64,000 bases of DNA from Nitratireductor sp. GTDB lineage: Bacteria > Pseudomonadota > Alphaproteobacteria > Rhizobiales > Rhizobiaceae. Numbering within the stretch: the stretch's first letter is position 1; each line of letters opens with the position of its first letter. The stretch is taken from the NCBI GenBank assembly GCA_017854535.1, contig JAFMHL010000014.1, positions 1-64,000 of the forward strand, written 5' to 3'. The position numbers and the translations under genes are program-made. The notes beneath the pieces were generated by a model. It had not been told where the DNA came from and searched no databases. It saw only the letters and a program-made list of their open reading frames with translations. Of this stretch, positions 37,681 through 47,508 are shown piece after piece.

Positions 37681-40281
37681 TCACTGGCGGCTGTTTAACA
37701 GCCTTTCAAGATAATTTCTTTCCAGTAATGGGCGTAAAGGATCAGAAAGCTTTTTTCGGATAGCATCCATAATTTCCCGCGCCCTTTGAGCATCAATTTC
37801 ACCCGGGATTTTTGTATCGCCATCATCAACGCGGCCGCGTGCATCGTTGCGCCGTCCGAGCGGGTCGGTTCCCTGCTGCCCCTTGTTAGGATCTCCAGCC
37901 TGACCTTGCTGCTGGCCGCCCTGATTTCTATCTCCTGCCATTTGTTGCATCATGGATTGAGCGCCCTGGCGCAAAGCTTCTAGTGCTTGCCCTTGGTTCG
38001 CAGCAGCATCACCTGACTGGCCTTTGCCAAGATTTTCGCCCGCTTCACCCATTTCCTCGCCTGCTTCTCCAAACTCTTTCGAGGGATCAAGCCCAAGGTC
38101 CTCCAATTGCTCGCCCAGTTCGCCGAGTTGTTTCTGCAATTGCTCTTGTTGTTGACGCAACTGCTCCATGGCATCGGCAAATTCTTGCGGCGTCATCGGT
38201 TGATCGCCTTGCTCACCATTCTCGCCTTGCTGGTTTTCGCCGTTCTCGTTTGGCTGGCGCTGTCCTTGCTGTTCACTATCGCCGGGCTGTGGTTCCCTGC
38301 GCTGCATGGAAAAGGTCTCATCCATCAATTGCTGCTGTTTCTGCATCAGCTCAGAAAGCTTATCGAGCGCTTGGTTGAGTTCATTACCTTCGGCTTGGCG
38401 TTGCTGTTGATGTTGTCCGGCGCGTAAATTGTCCATCATGCGTTGCATCTCGGCAAGCAATTCGCGTGCTGCATCCTTTGAACCGGACTTGGCCAAATCC
38501 TCAATTCGTTGCATCATTTTTTCCAAATCCCGTTCGGTCAGGGTTTGGGTATTCTGGTTGTTGGCAAGCGGATTTTGTTCAATCGGGTTTCGCGCCATCT
38601 CCTTTGCCATCTGCTCAAGAAAGTCCGCCATTGCCTGGCGTAACTCTTCCATCAGCTTGTCGATTTCTTCGTCGCTTGCACCATTTTCTAGAGCTTCAGC
38701 CAACTTTTCCTGAGCTTCGCGCAATTTACGTTCAACCTCAGAAAGATCACCGAGCTCTATTGCTAACGCGGCTTCCCACAATATATCCATTGCTTCGCGC
38801 AATTTATCGTCATTATTGGCAGGGGCTATCATACGATAGGCAGTTTGTAGCGAAATGAAAATTTTAGGATCAATTTCAAAAGTGTCTGCGTGGTTGGTAA
38901 CAGCATCCAGAAGATTAGCGACATAAGGTGCGCTGTTTGCATCGAGGGCTAACAGACGTCGCTGTTCAACCAGGGCTTTCGCCATAGGATCTACAAATCG
39001 TCTGCCCGGCAATGTAATGGTCATCGGATCGCTCATGCCGATTTGCCCGGGGTCATCTGTTGCTTCCAAGATTAAACTAACTTTGCTGCCAGCAAATGGA
39101 TGGCTGGATAAATCACGGTTTACCTTGGCGCGGCCCGACTTCGCTCTTGCCCTTGAAAGGGGTAAATCTAATACAGGAGCATCCACCAAAGGCCTTGCGC
39201 CATCTTTTGCGGTCTTGATACTGGAAATGATCCCGCGGGCAGATACAACACCGAAGTCATCCTCAAAAGAGTAATCTAGCTCTAATGCACCAGACAAAGC
39301 GGTTGATGGTACTTGCTCCAATCGGATTGTAGGTATTTGGTCGATTTCAACAGAAACAGGCCAAGACGCAATGACGGTATCATCGACGAACACTTCAATT
39401 GTGCCGCTATCCGTTAAAGTAGTGAGATAGTTCTTTGAGCCCAATGTATTGACGGCATCGGGGGCAGCGCCAATTCGGGTTGCACTTGCACCTTGAACAA
39501 ATCGTGCTTGAACATCTTCCTCGCCCACATAGCTGATTGAAAGTTGGCTGCCATTTAATGCTTTGACAGTTGCTTCTGCCAGATCAATCGTTTCAATTGA
39601 ACCAAGAGGCGCTGCAAAATAGATGGGTGGTTTAGCGGTATAGGCTGGTTGGCTGATCCACATATCAAGGCGGGATAGGACCAGCTGCGTGTCGATGCGC
39701 GGGGCAATTATATCTGTTAATCGGCCTCCGTTGGAGCCATAGGAAAATCCAAGAGCGATGAAGGCAGCAATTGGCAATATTGCCCGCAAAGCATATCGGT
39801 CGAATAGGTTTCCATTGGGCTTCGGTGCGCCTGCAGCAAGATTATCCAGCTGTGCGGCCATCCGTTTTTGGTGCTCACGCCATAAAGCGTCAGCAAATTC
39901 ATCTTTTTCAGTGGCTATATGGTCGGTTTGGGCAGAAACAGGGCGGTGTGAGAAGCCGGAGGCTTGCTCAATTCGACGGTTGATCTCATCTTTTTTGGGG
40001 AACTGGAAAGTTTTTAGACGGGATAACGAAGCAATGGCCAGAGCTATAAAAACTAAAAGCCCTGACCATCTCAACCAGTCAGGGACTGCCTGCCAAAGGC
40101 CGAACCAGGAAAGCGAGATAAATAAACAAGCCAAGACGAAGAAAGGTACAAGGCGTGGCCAAAGATTTTCCCAAACAGATCCCAGCCAAGCCAAAGCTAA
40201 AACCAGATTTCCGGATTTAAAGCTGTAGCTGTCACCCGTTGCTGGTTCTGGTTTTCGCCTATGATCCAATTCTTCTGACAA
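37681..40281 (-). CDS. DUF4175 (TIGR02302) membrane protein with Gln-rich C-terminal half
   Basis: The 866-residue protein has two membrane helices near residues 37-80 (VPFFVLACLFISLSWFGLWQ and LVFIALAIASL), a third near 165-185, and a large periplasmic region. From about residue 500 it becomes long charged helices (KLREAQEKLAEALEN, MEELRQAMADFLEQM). Residues about 640-820 are low-complexity, rich in Gln, Gly, Asn and Glu. The C-terminus reads IDAQRAREIMDAIRKKLSD and LERNYLERLL. The family is conserved next to lysA/argH in Rhizobiales and has no proven function. The low-complexity half may act as a coiled spacer. Confidence 0.85.
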   Translation of the reverse strand: MSEELDHRRKPEPATGDSYSFKSGNLVLALAWLGSVWENLWPRLVPFFVLACLFISLSWFGLWQAVPDWLRWSGLLVFIALAIASLSRLKTFQFPKKDEINRRIEQASGFSHRPVSAQTDHIATEKDEFADALWREHQKRMAAQLDNLAAGAPKPNGNLFDRYALRAILPIAAFIALGFSYGSNGGRLTDIIAPRIDTQLVLSRLDMWISQPAYTAKPPIYFAAPLGSIETIDLAEATVKALNGSQLSISYVGEEDVQARFVQGASATRIGAAPDAVNTLGSKNYLTTLTDSGTIEVFVDDTVIASWPVSVEIDQIPTIRLEQVPSTALSGALELDYSFEDDFGVVSARGIISSIKTAKDGARPLVDAPVLDLPLSRARAKSGRAKVNRDLSSHPFAGSKVSLILEATDDPGQIGMSDPMTITLPGRRFVDPMAKALVEQRRLLALDANSAPYVANLLDAVTNHADTFEIDPKIFISLQTAYRMIAPANNDDKLREAMDILWEAALAIELGDLSEVERKLREAQEKLAEALENGASDEEIDKLMEELRQAMADFLEQMAKEMARNPIEQNPLANNQNTQTLTERDLEKMMQRIEDLAKSGSKDAARELLAEMQRMMDNLRAGQHQQQRQAEGNELNQALDKLSELMQKQQQLMDETFSMQRREPQPGDSEQQGQRQPNENGENQQGENGEQGDQPMTPQEFADAMEQLRQQQEQLQKQLGELGEQLEDLGLDPSKEFGEAGEEMGEAGENLGKGQSGDAAANQGQALEALRQGAQSMMQQMAGDRNQGGQQQGQAGDPNKGQQGTDPLGRRNDARGRVDDGDTKIPGEIDAQRAREIMDAIRKKLSDPLRPLLERNYLERLLNSRQ

Positions 40282-40424
40282 ATTTGACCTTTGCTAAGTT
40301 TGTTATGCGAAGCATTTTACTAGCCCTATAATGGGGCGATTTGGAGAAGAGTCAAAGTAACATTTTGATTATCGCAAAAGATTGCTAATCTGTACGTTTT
40401 GAATTTTGCCCCACGTGGCGTAGC

Positions 40425-40458
40425 AAAAAAATGGCGGGAACACGTAATGTACCCGCCA
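40425..40458 (-). terminator. Terminator after the minus-strand aminotransferase gene
   Basis: On the minus strand the stem TGGCGGG / CCCGCCA (40452-40458 with 40432-40438), with a 13-base loop, is followed by seven T. It lies 30 bases past the aminotransferase stop and separates that gene from the DUF4175 gene. Confidence 0.88.
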
Positions 40459-40487
40459 ATTTCAATTTCGAAATATGGAAAAACTGA

Positions 40488-41876
40488 CTATCCGGCAGCT
40501 ACTTTTGTCAAAGCAGCATCGACTGAGGCGATGATTTCATCAATATCGTCTTTCTTGGCGATCAGGGCTGGACTGAAGGTCAACGTATTGTTGAAGCCAT
40601 GGAAAGAGCGGTTGGTTGCGCCAATGATAACCGCGTCATTTGCCATGCAAGTGCCGACAACAGCTTGTGTCATAGCCTCTTCAACGGGCTCTTTTGTATC
40701 TCGGTCTTTGACCAATTCCAAACCGCAGAACAACCCTTTGCCGCGCACATCGCCAATGATGGTGTGCTTGCTTTTCAGACCGTCCAGTTTTTCGAGGAAG
40801 TATTCGCCCATTTTTACGGTGTTGCCCAAAAGGTCTTCATTTTCGAGGATGTTCATATTTTCCAAGGCTGCTGCTGGCCCCGCTGTACATCCGCCAAAGG
40901 TGGAAATGTCACGGAAATAGCTCAGCGGATCAGTTGGATCAGCTTTGAACATGTTGAAAACTTCTTCGGTGGTCACAGTGCAAGAGATCGCCGCATATCC
41001 TGACGCAACACCCTTCGCCATTGTGACCATATCTGGTTTGATACCGTAATGTTGGTATCCAAACCAAGTTCCTGTGCGACCCATGCCGCAAACAACTTCG
41101 TCAATGATCAGCAAAATATCGTATTTTTTGCAGATTTCCTGAACACGGTCCCAATAGCCCTTTGGAGGTGTAATAACACCACCGCCAGCAGTGATCGGTT
41201 CTAAAATGATACCGCCAACAGTATCCGCGCCTTCGCGCAGAATCACATCCTCAATGGCATTGGCCGCGCGAATTCCATAATCTTCAGTATTTTCAAACTG
41301 GGCACGATATTCAAGACAATGGGGAACTTCGACAAAACCTTCTGGAAAGGGACCATATTGTTCTTTGCGCTGTGTATGACCGCCGGAAGCAAGGGCGGCA
41401 ATGGTTGTGCCATGGTAATCGCGATCGCGGAACAGGATTTTATGTTTCTTTCCACCATATTTGTTATGGGCAATCTGGCGTACGATCTTATAGGCTTTTT
41501 CATTGGCCTCGGAGCCTGAATTTGAATAATAGACGCGGCTCATGCCGGGCATTTTTTCAATCAGCCGTTCGGCAAATAACGCGCCTGGAATAGTTCCCAT
41601 TGAACCCGCAAAGTAGTTCAGTTTGATCAGCTGATCACGTACTGCATTGGCAATGCTTTCTCGGCCATAGCCAACATTTACTGTCCAAACGCCACCCGAA
41701 ACAGCATCAAGATGCTCGCGCCCTGCCTGGTTCCAGACGCGCATACCTTTGCCTTCGATAATAATCAGCGGATCAACTGTTTCGTATTTCTTGTGTTGGC
41801 TCAAGTGATGCCAGACGTTTGCGCGATCTGCTTCAACAACAGCGGTATAATCATTGGGATTGTGTGGTGCGTTCAT
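40488..41876 (-). CDS. tpa: Class III aminotransferase, taurine:pyruvate aminotransferase-like
   Basis: The 462-residue PLP enzyme starts at 41876 (MNAPHNPNDYTAVVEADRAN), with GGGAGA just upstream. It strongly resembles Tpa: NVWHHLSQHKKYETVDPLIIIEGKG, LDAVSGGVWTVNVGYG, MSRVYYSNSGSEANEKAYK and IIDEVVCGMGRTGTWFGYQH. The PLP lysine lies in DMVTMAKGVASGYAA. Tpa moves the amino group of taurine to pyruvate, giving sulfoacetaldehyde and alanine. No tauABC, xsc or pta gene is in the window, so another omega-amino acid such as beta-alanine remains possible. It interrupts the usual lysA-DUF4175 adjacency. Confidence 0.78.
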   Translation of the reverse strand: MNAPHNPNDYTAVVEADRANVWHHLSQHKKYETVDPLIIIEGKGMRVWNQAGREHLDAVSGGVWTVNVGYGRESIANAVRDQLIKLNYFAGSMGTIPGALFAERLIEKMPGMSRVYYSNSGSEANEKAYKIVRQIAHNKYGGKKHKILFRDRDYHGTTIAALASGGHTQRKEQYGPFPEGFVEVPHCLEYRAQFENTEDYGIRAANAIEDVILREGADTVGGIILEPITAGGGVITPPKGYWDRVQEICKKYDILLIIDEVVCGMGRTGTWFGYQHYGIKPDMVTMAKGVASGYAAISCTVTTEEVFNMFKADPTDPLSYFRDISTFGGCTAGPAAALENMNILENEDLLGNTVKMGEYFLEKLDGLKSKHTIIGDVRGKGLFCGLELVKDRDTKEPVEEAMTQAVVGTCMANDAVIIGATNRSFHGFNNTLTFSPALIAKKDDIDEIIASVDAALTKVAAG

Positions 41877-42004
41877 TTCAAATCTCCCGGCCTCAACAGG
41901 CCTCCTCACTATACAGAAGTATATCCGCGGCGCAGTTTACCCGCCTTTGGAACTTGTAAGAAGTGTCAGGGAAAACAGCTAAATCTCTTAGCGCCAGACT
42001 CGCA

Positions 42005-43276
42005 TCAAGTCGTGAGCCAGTTTGGGAGGCGATCCAGCGCTATGATCTCCTCAGAACTCATTCTTGGACGAACTATGTGAAATTCTTTGTCCTTTACCAA
42101 TACCTCAGGAACCAACGCACGGGTATTGTAAGTCCCGGCCTGCACGGCGCCATAGGCACCTGCTGCAAAGATGGCAAAAAGGTCACCGCGCTCCATATGC
42201 GGCAGATTGCGGTCACGGGCCATATAGTCGCCGCTCTCACATACGGGCCCAACAATGTCACAGGTTGACCAGTGGGTGTCAGGTGCTGGTTGAACCACAG
42301 GTTTGATGTCGTGCCAAGCGTCATAAAGTGTAGGGCGGATGAGATCGTTCATGGCGGTATCCGCGATGAGAAATGTTTTTTCTGAGGTTTCTTTGCGGAA
42401 AATGACCTCTCCAACAAGAATCCCCGCATTGCCAACAAGCAGACGACCAGGTTCGAAGATCACCTGACAATCGAGCGCGCGAACATGTTTGGAAACAATT
42501 GCCGCATAGGCCTCAGGGGATGGCGGTGGCGTGTTGTCGCTTTTATAGGGGATGCCCAAGCCTCCCCCCAGATCGACGTGACTGATGTCATGCCCTTCGT
42601 TACGCAAACGACGAACCAAGCCTTCAAGACGAGAAAAAGCATCATCAAAGGGTTCCAGATCAATAATCTGGCTACCAATATGCATGTCTATTCCGGTGAC
42701 TTTGATCCCCGGTAGACTGGCCGCCAGCGCATAGATTTTCTCAGCTTGATCCCATGGCACGCCAAATTTGTCTTCTTTTTTACCAGTTGAAATCTTGGCA
42801 TGGGTTTTTGCATCAACATCAGGGTTAATCCTGAACGACACATTTGCAGTTTTACCCAAGGCAACGGCGCGAGCAGATAATGCGTGGAGTTCAGGAACTG
42901 ATTCAATGTTAAAGCATAAGATTCCTGCCTCTAGAGCGGCATCCAGTTCATCATCCTTTTTGCCAACTCCTGAAAATACGATTTTTTGCGCTGGAATGCC
43001 TGCTTTTAATGCTCGAGCCAGTTCTCCAGCTGAAACGACATCAGCGCCGGAGCCAAGTTTTGCAAGCGTTGCCAGCACTGCCTGATTTGAATTTGCCTTC
43101 ATGGCATAGCAAACAAGACTGGAAATGCCAGAAAATGCGCCCGAAAAAACCTTGTAGTGACGCTCAAGCGTTGCGGTTGAATAGCAATAGAAGGGCGTGC
43201 CGACAGCTTTGGCTATATCCGGCACAGCTACATTTTCGGCATGCAGAATGCCGTTGATATATTCAAAATGGTTCAA
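42005..43276 (-). CDS. lysA: Diaminopimelate decarboxylase
   Basis: The 423-residue fold-III PLP enzyme makes L-lysine from meso-diaminopimelate. The cofactor lysine lies in SLVCYAMKANSNQAVL. The glycine-rich phosphate loop is in HVDLGGGLGIPYK, followed by EPGRLLVGNAGILVGEV, CDIVGPVCESGDYMARDR and FAAGAYGAVQAGTYNTR. It is 26 bases downstream of lptM in an argH-lptM-lysA unit. Confidence 0.95.
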   Translation of the reverse strand: MNHFEYINGILHAENVAVPDIAKAVGTPFYCYSTATLERHYKVFSGAFSGISSLVCYAMKANSNQAVLATLAKLGSGADVVSAGELARALKAGIPAQKIVFSGVGKKDDELDAALEAGILCFNIESVPELHALSARAVALGKTANVSFRINPDVDAKTHAKISTGKKEDKFGVPWDQAEKIYALAASLPGIKVTGIDMHIGSQIIDLEPFDDAFSRLEGLVRRLRNEGHDISHVDLGGGLGIPYKSDNTPPPSPEAYAAIVSKHVRALDCQVIFEPGRLLVGNAGILVGEVIFRKETSEKTFLIADTAMNDLIRPTLYDAWHDIKPVVQPAPDTHWSTCDIVGPVCESGDYMARDRNLPHMERGDLFAIFAAGAYGAVQAGTYNTRALVPEVLVKDKEFHIVRPRMSSEEIIALDRLPNWLTT

Positions 43277-43302
43277 GGATATAGTTCCAAAAAATGAAAA
43301 GG

Positions 43303-43500
43303 TTAAATCAGGCCGTCTAGAATAAAAGGATTGTCAGGCTTAGTTCTCGCCGCGTCCTTTTCTGCCTCACTCGCATTTTCAGACAGTTGAGCACTTGGAG
43401 GCGCTTCCAATGCGCCTTTTCGACCACAGCCCGAAAGGCCAGCAGCCAAAAGTGCCAGCATCGAGGTCAGTACAAGTTTTTTCATCATGCCATTGGTCAT
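43303..43500 (-). CDS. lptM: Small lipoprotein, LptM-like
   Basis: The 65-residue lipoprotein has a signal peptide ending in the lipobox AGLSGCGRKGALEAPPSA, where the Cys is lipidated. The CGRKGALE segment is the hallmark of LptM/YifL, which assists LptD oxidative maturation in the outer membrane. It lies between argH and lysA, the common arrangement in proteobacteria. Translation may begin at the first ATG or at either of two in-frame ATGs four and five codons later. Confidence 0.85.
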   Translation of the reverse strand: MTNGMMKKLVLTSMLALLAAGLSGCGRKGALEAPPSAQLSENASEAEKDAARTKPDNPFILDGLI

Positions 43501-43594
43501 GGCGTTACTCCAACTTCATTTTTGCTCATATTCGACATGACTGGCGAATTGTCAATTCAAGGCGATAAATTGGGCTATTTGAAGCCCTTTTATT

Positions 43595-45037
43595 CTATTT
43601 GGATTTTTCACCAGTTTCAGCGGCACGTTTCTTCTTCCAGTAAGCTACCTGCTTTTTCACATTGGCCGGCGCTGTGCCACCAAAGCTTTTGCGCGATGCC
43701 ACTGATTTTTGAACAGAAAGAACATCAAAGACGGATTTGGTGATTTTCGGGTTAAGGCTTTGCAAGTCTGCCAAAGCCAGATCTTCAAGGCCGCATTTTT
43801 GTTTTTCAGCCATTGCAACCGCTGCGCCGGTCACATGATGGGCTTCGCGGAAGGGCAGTCCTGTCTCGCGAACCAACCAGTCGGCAAGATCTGTAGCAAT
43901 GGAAAATCCAGAACCGGCAGCAGCTGCCATCGCGTCGCTATTGATGGTCATGTCAGACACCATGCCAGTCATGGCGGCAATTGCGAGTTCAAGATTTTCT
44001 GCTGCATCGAAAACTGCTTCTTTGTCTTCCTGCATATCTTTGGAATAGGTAAGCGGCAGGCCCTTCATGATCGTCAATAATGCAATCAAGGAACCGTTGA
44101 TACGGCCTGTCTTAGCGCGCACCAATTCTGCAGCATCAGGGTTTTTCTTTTGCGGCATGATCGAAGAGCCGGTTGAAAAACGATCTGACAGCCGCACAAA
44201 ATTAAACTGCGGTGTTGACCAGATAACGATTTCTTCCGCAAGGCGTGATAAATGCATCGCGCTGATCGAAGCGAGCGATAAGAATTCAAGGGCAAAATCA
44301 CGATCCGAGACAGAATCAAGCGAGTTGCGGGTTGGTTCTCTAAAACCGAGGGCTTTGGCTGTCATTTTGCGATCAATTGGGAAGCCTGTTCCTGCCAAGG
44401 CGGCGGCGCCTAATGGGCATTCGTCCATGCGGGTTATCGCATCGGCGGCTCTTGAGCGGTCTCTGGCGAACATTTCAACATAGGCCATGGCATGATGACC
44501 AAATGTGACCGGCTGAGCGGTTTGTAAATGGGTAAAGCCCGGCATAACCGTTGCCGCATGGGTTTCAGCTTTTTCTAAAAATGCGTCAATTAGATTGCCA
44601 AGGATTGCATGAACCAATTGTGTTTGCTGTTTGACCCAAAGACGAAAATCAAGCGCCACCTGATCATTTCTTGAGCGTGCTGTGTGCAAACGTCCTGCGG
44701 CTGGTCCGATCAAAGCAGACAAGCGCGCTTCAATGTTCATGTGGATGTCTTCAAGAGCTGCTGAAAACTCAAAACTGCCCGATTCAATTTCTGACGAAAT
44801 CGTGTCTAGACCTTTGTGAATTGCTTTGGCATCACTGGAAGAAATAATGCCTTTGGCTGCCAACATGGTTGAATGGGCTTTGGAGCCAGCTATATCTTGG
44901 GCATAGAGCTTGCGGTCATAATCGATAGAAGCATTGATCGCTTCCATAATAGCATCGGGGCGCTCTGAAAAGCGGCCACCCCACATTTGATTGCTGTTGG
45001 TCGATTTGCTTTTGGTTTTCGCTGGCTTTTTAGCCAT
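43595..45037 (-). CDS. argH: Argininosuccinate lyase
   Basis: The protein of about 480 residues begins [25 protein letters not shown] (residues 1-25 include a Lys-rich lead), continues [18 protein letters not shown], and has the fumarase-superfamily signature [23 protein letters not shown] with the catalytic Ser. It splits argininosuccinate into arginine and fumarate. A longer frame to 45241 overlaps the divergent tlpA gene and is rejected. Confidence 0.96.
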   Translation of the reverse strand: MAKKPAKTKSKSTNSNQMWGGRFSERPDAIMEAINASIDYDRKLYAQDIAGSKAHSTMLAAKGIISSSDAKAIHKGLDTISSEIESGSFEFSAALEDIHMNIEARLSALIGPAAGRLHTARSRNDQVALDFRLWVKQQTQLVHAILGNLIDAFLEKAETHAATVMPGFTHLQTAQPVTFGHHAMAYVEMFARDRSRAADAITRMDECPLGAAALAGTGFPIDRKMTAKALGFREPTRNSLDSVSDRDFALEFLSLASISAMHLSRLAEEIVIWSTPQFNFVRLSDRFSTGSSIMPQKKNPDAAELVRAKTGRINGSLIALLTIMKGLPLTYSKDMQEDKEAVFDAAENLELAIAAMTGMVSDMTINSDAMAAAAGSGFSIATDLADWLVRETGLPFREAHHVTGAAVAMAEKQKCGLEDLALADLQSLNPKITKSVFDVLSVQKSVASRKSFGGTAPANVKKQVAYWKKKRAAETGEKSK

Positions 45038-45099
45038 GGGGCAAGGCTCCGAGTATTTGGTGGTTAAATGTGGTTTTTGTTGAATTGGAGAATTTCTGC

Positions 45100-45747
45100 G
45101 TGAGCGATACAAAAAAAACGAACATAACGCTACCCTCAACCCCAAGATTGGTTGCAATTCTTGGCATGTGTTTGGCTTTATCGGCTTGCAGTGACGGGCA
45201 GGAGCAAGCGTCTGTCGGTCAATGTGAAAGTGCCAAAACAATTACCGCGGCACTTGATCCGCTAGTCGGCGGCGATATTGCTGCATTTGCTGTGGTGGAT
45301 GATCCTAAGGTTATTCCTGCGCTTGGGTTTTTAGATGGTGATAGCAAACCCGCGAGCCTGGATGATTTTAGAGGTAAAGTGGTTCTCTTTAACTTATGGG
45401 CTACCTGGTGCGCGCCATGCCGCCATGAAATGCCTGCCTTTGATGCATTGCAAGAAGCTTATGGCGGCGATGACTTCCAAATAATTCCAGTGAGTATTGA
45501 TCGCGGCGGGATGGATAAACCAAAGGCGTTCTATTCAGAAATAGGTCTGAAACATTTGCCGTTTTATCAAGATGAAACTATGGGCGTGTTTAACCAGTTG
45601 AAAAAGCAGAGCCTTGCTTTCGGATTGCCGACAACCATTCTCTTGGACAAAGAAGGTTGTATATTGGGCTCGCTTAATGGTCCAGCAGATTGGGCTGGTG
45701 AAAATGCCAAGGCCCTGATCGAAACAGCGATCAAGGCCTCGAAATAA
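45100..45747 (+). CDS. tlpA: TlpA-like thioredoxin-domain lipoprotein
   Basis: The protein of about 215 residues starts at a GTG with TTGGAGAA 8 bases upstream. It has an N-terminal hydrophobic segment ending LALSACSDG (lipobox or membrane anchor) and a periplasmic thioredoxin domain with active site [16 protein letters not shown] and cis-Pro region [10 protein letters not shown]. TlpA proteins reduce thiols in cytochrome oxidase assembly. The gene is divergent from argH, a conserved layout in Rhizobiales. Confidence 0.9.
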   Translation: MSDTKKTNITLPSTPRLVAILGMCLALSACSDGQEQASVGQCESAKTITAALDPLVGGDIAAFAVVDDPKVIPALGFLDGDSKPASLDDFRGKVVLFNLWATWCAPCRHEMPAFDALQEAYGGDDFQIIPVSIDRGGMDKPKAFYSEIGLKHLPFYQDETMGVFNQLKKQSLAFGLPTTILLDKEGCILGSLNGPADWAGENAKALIETAIKASK

Positions 45748-45766
45748 AATTCAGCAAATCAGCTTA

Positions 45767-46474
45767 TCAAACAGAGCGTGTGATGCCACCATCTACGCGT
45801 ATGTTTTGACCCGTAATATAGGCGCCACCAGAAGAAGCTAGAAAGGCCACAACGCTCGCTATTTCGTTGAGGGAATTACCATAGCGTACCATGGGAATGA
45901 GCGAGCGGAACTCTTATTTTTCCGGAAGACTGTCGATAAATCCCGGTAACACATTGTTCATGCGAATGTTTTCTGCTGCATATTTATCGGCAAACAATTT
46001 CGTGAAAGCAGCAAGCCCGGCACGGAACACGCCTGATGTTGGAAAGACTGGATTTGGTTCAAACGCAGCAAAAGTGGAAATATTGATCACTGTGCCAACT
46101 CCTTACTTTTGCATAATGGGTGTTACCAGACGTGTAGGGCGAACAACATTGAGGAAGTAAACATCCATTCCTGTGTGCCAGTCTTCGTCGGTCAGTTCCA
46201 ATACTGGCGCTCTGGGGCCATGGCCAGCACTGTTGACAAGAACATCAATCCGTCCCCAATGGGACATGGCTGCATCCACTAATTTTTGCAGATCATCGGT
46301 GGATTGGTTGGAGCCCGTTACCCCAATGCCGCCCAATTCCTTGGCAAGTGCTTCGCCTTTGCCTGATGATGACAATATGCCAACTTTAAAGCCATCTGCG
46401 GCCAAGGCTCGTGCGCTATCTGCGCCCATGCCGCTTCCGCCTGCAGTGATGAGTGCTACTTTGTTTTCCGCCAT
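45767..46474 (-). pseudogene. Short-chain dehydrogenase gene with two in-frame TAA codons
   Basis: From 46474 the frame reads MAENKVALITAGGSGMGADS (NAD-binding glycine motif), DVLVNSAGHGPRAPVLEL, then stops at TAA 46103-46105 after TPIMQK. In the same frame it continues GVGTVINISTFAAFEPNPVF and ENIRMNNVLPGFIDSLPEK, meets TAA 45914-45916, then EFRSLIPMVRYGN and ITGQNIRVDGGITRSV to the natural stop at 45767. No base gain or loss is needed, so two separate nonsense changes have occurred in a gene otherwise intact. The usual YxxxK motif is not visible (FPTSGV instead). Confidence 0.85.
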
Positions 46475-46503
46475 TTTTCTCTCCAGATTTGATTGATTGG
46501 TGC

Positions 46504-47349
46504 TCAAGTTTTCTTTGCGTCATCGACAATGTTCATAGTCGCCACGCCGCTATTGCCAAGTTCTACTGCAGCAAATGGACCGCCATGGCACATATGGCCC
46601 GCATCTTGGGGGTCCATAGGCGGCTCGTCAGCAAGGATTTGTTCTGCAAATTGTTCAGCATTGTCTTTTGGCCTGTAACCCAGAAAGCTGGCTTTGGCGT
46701 TGTCGACTGGCGCGCGATCATTGTTGGATACACCATAGACGATGGAAAATCCGGTAACAGGTGTTTCAATGCTGCGTTGAACCAGTTGAATTAAGTCATC
46801 ATAAGAAAGCCAAGACCCCAAAGCGCGGGCATTGGTTACCTGGGCGCAGGAAAGAATGCGCATATGGACCGACTCCAAACCGCGTTTGTCCCAGTACATA
46901 GAGCCAAGGTCTTCAGCAAAACATTTTGCGAGGCCATAAAATGTATCTGGGCGATGGCGGACTTGGGTATCGATAAACTCGTTTTTCGGGTGCATACCGA
47001 CAGCATGGATAGAGCTGGCATAAACCACCCGTTTCAAACCGTGTTGATAGGCGGCTTCCCATATATTGTAAGCCCCAACGAAATTAGGACCGAGGAGTTT
47101 TTCAAACGGTCCTTCATCGGCATATGCGCCCATATGGACAACCATATCCGCTCCCTCCAGCACTTTCATCATATCCTCAAGGCTAGCAAGATCGCCCTTG
47201 ATGTAGCGCTCGCCATCATAGAGATTGCCGATATCATCTGTGATGTCGGTAGAGATCAATTCATCAGCAAGTTTTGTCAGAGGTTCGCGAAGGTAAGAGC
47301 CAAGTCTGCCAGCAGCGCCTGTAAGGACAAGTCTTTTTAATTTTGCCAT
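46504..47349 (-). CDS. NAD-dependent epimerase/dehydratase-family oxidoreductase, uronate-dehydrogenase-like
   Basis: The 281-residue extended SDR has the NAD motif LTGAAGRLGSYL and the catalytic YGLAK (FYGLAKCFAEDL). Segments such as MHPKNEFIDTQVRHRPDTFYG, SCAQVTNARALGSWLSYDDL and FLGYRPKDNAEQFAEQI follow the pattern of bacterial uronate dehydrogenases, which oxidise galacturonate or glucuronate to aldarate. The start at 47349 (MAKLKRLVLTG) is preferred to a longer frame. It is next to the decayed SDR gene; both may have belonged to a sugar-acid pathway. Confidence 0.78.
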   Translation of the reverse strand: MAKLKRLVLTGAAGRLGSYLREPLTKLADELISTDITDDIGNLYDGERYIKGDLASLEDMMKVLEGADMVVHMGAYADEGPFEKLLGPNFVGAYNIWEAAYQHGLKRVVYASSIHAVGMHPKNEFIDTQVRHRPDTFYGLAKCFAEDLGSMYWDKRGLESVHMRILSCAQVTNARALGSWLSYDDLIQLVQRSIETPVTGFSIVYGVSNNDRAPVDNAKASFLGYRPKDNAEQFAEQILADEPPMDPQDAGHMCHGGPFAAVELGNSGVATMNIVDDAKKT

Positions 47350-47508
47350 GGGGTAACTTTCATGAATTTGAATGAGTAGAAATCTTTGTTGAGCCATTAC
47401 AGCGTTGATAATCAGAGTCAAATAATAGCTAAAACCCATATTTGCTTTATTGCCAATTTAGCATCTCCATCATAATGAGTTTGAATTGAGATCGTAAAAG
47501 GAAATTTG

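Noticed and set aside
37900-38420. Repetitive-looking region suspected as tandem repeats or a CRISPR array
   Set aside because: It is coding sequence for a Gln-rich low-complexity segment; there are no regular direct repeats with unique spacers.
46504-47349. Naming the epimerase-family gene udh outright
   Set aside because: Similarity to uronate dehydrogenases is clear in several segments, but substrate residues could not be checked without an alignment.
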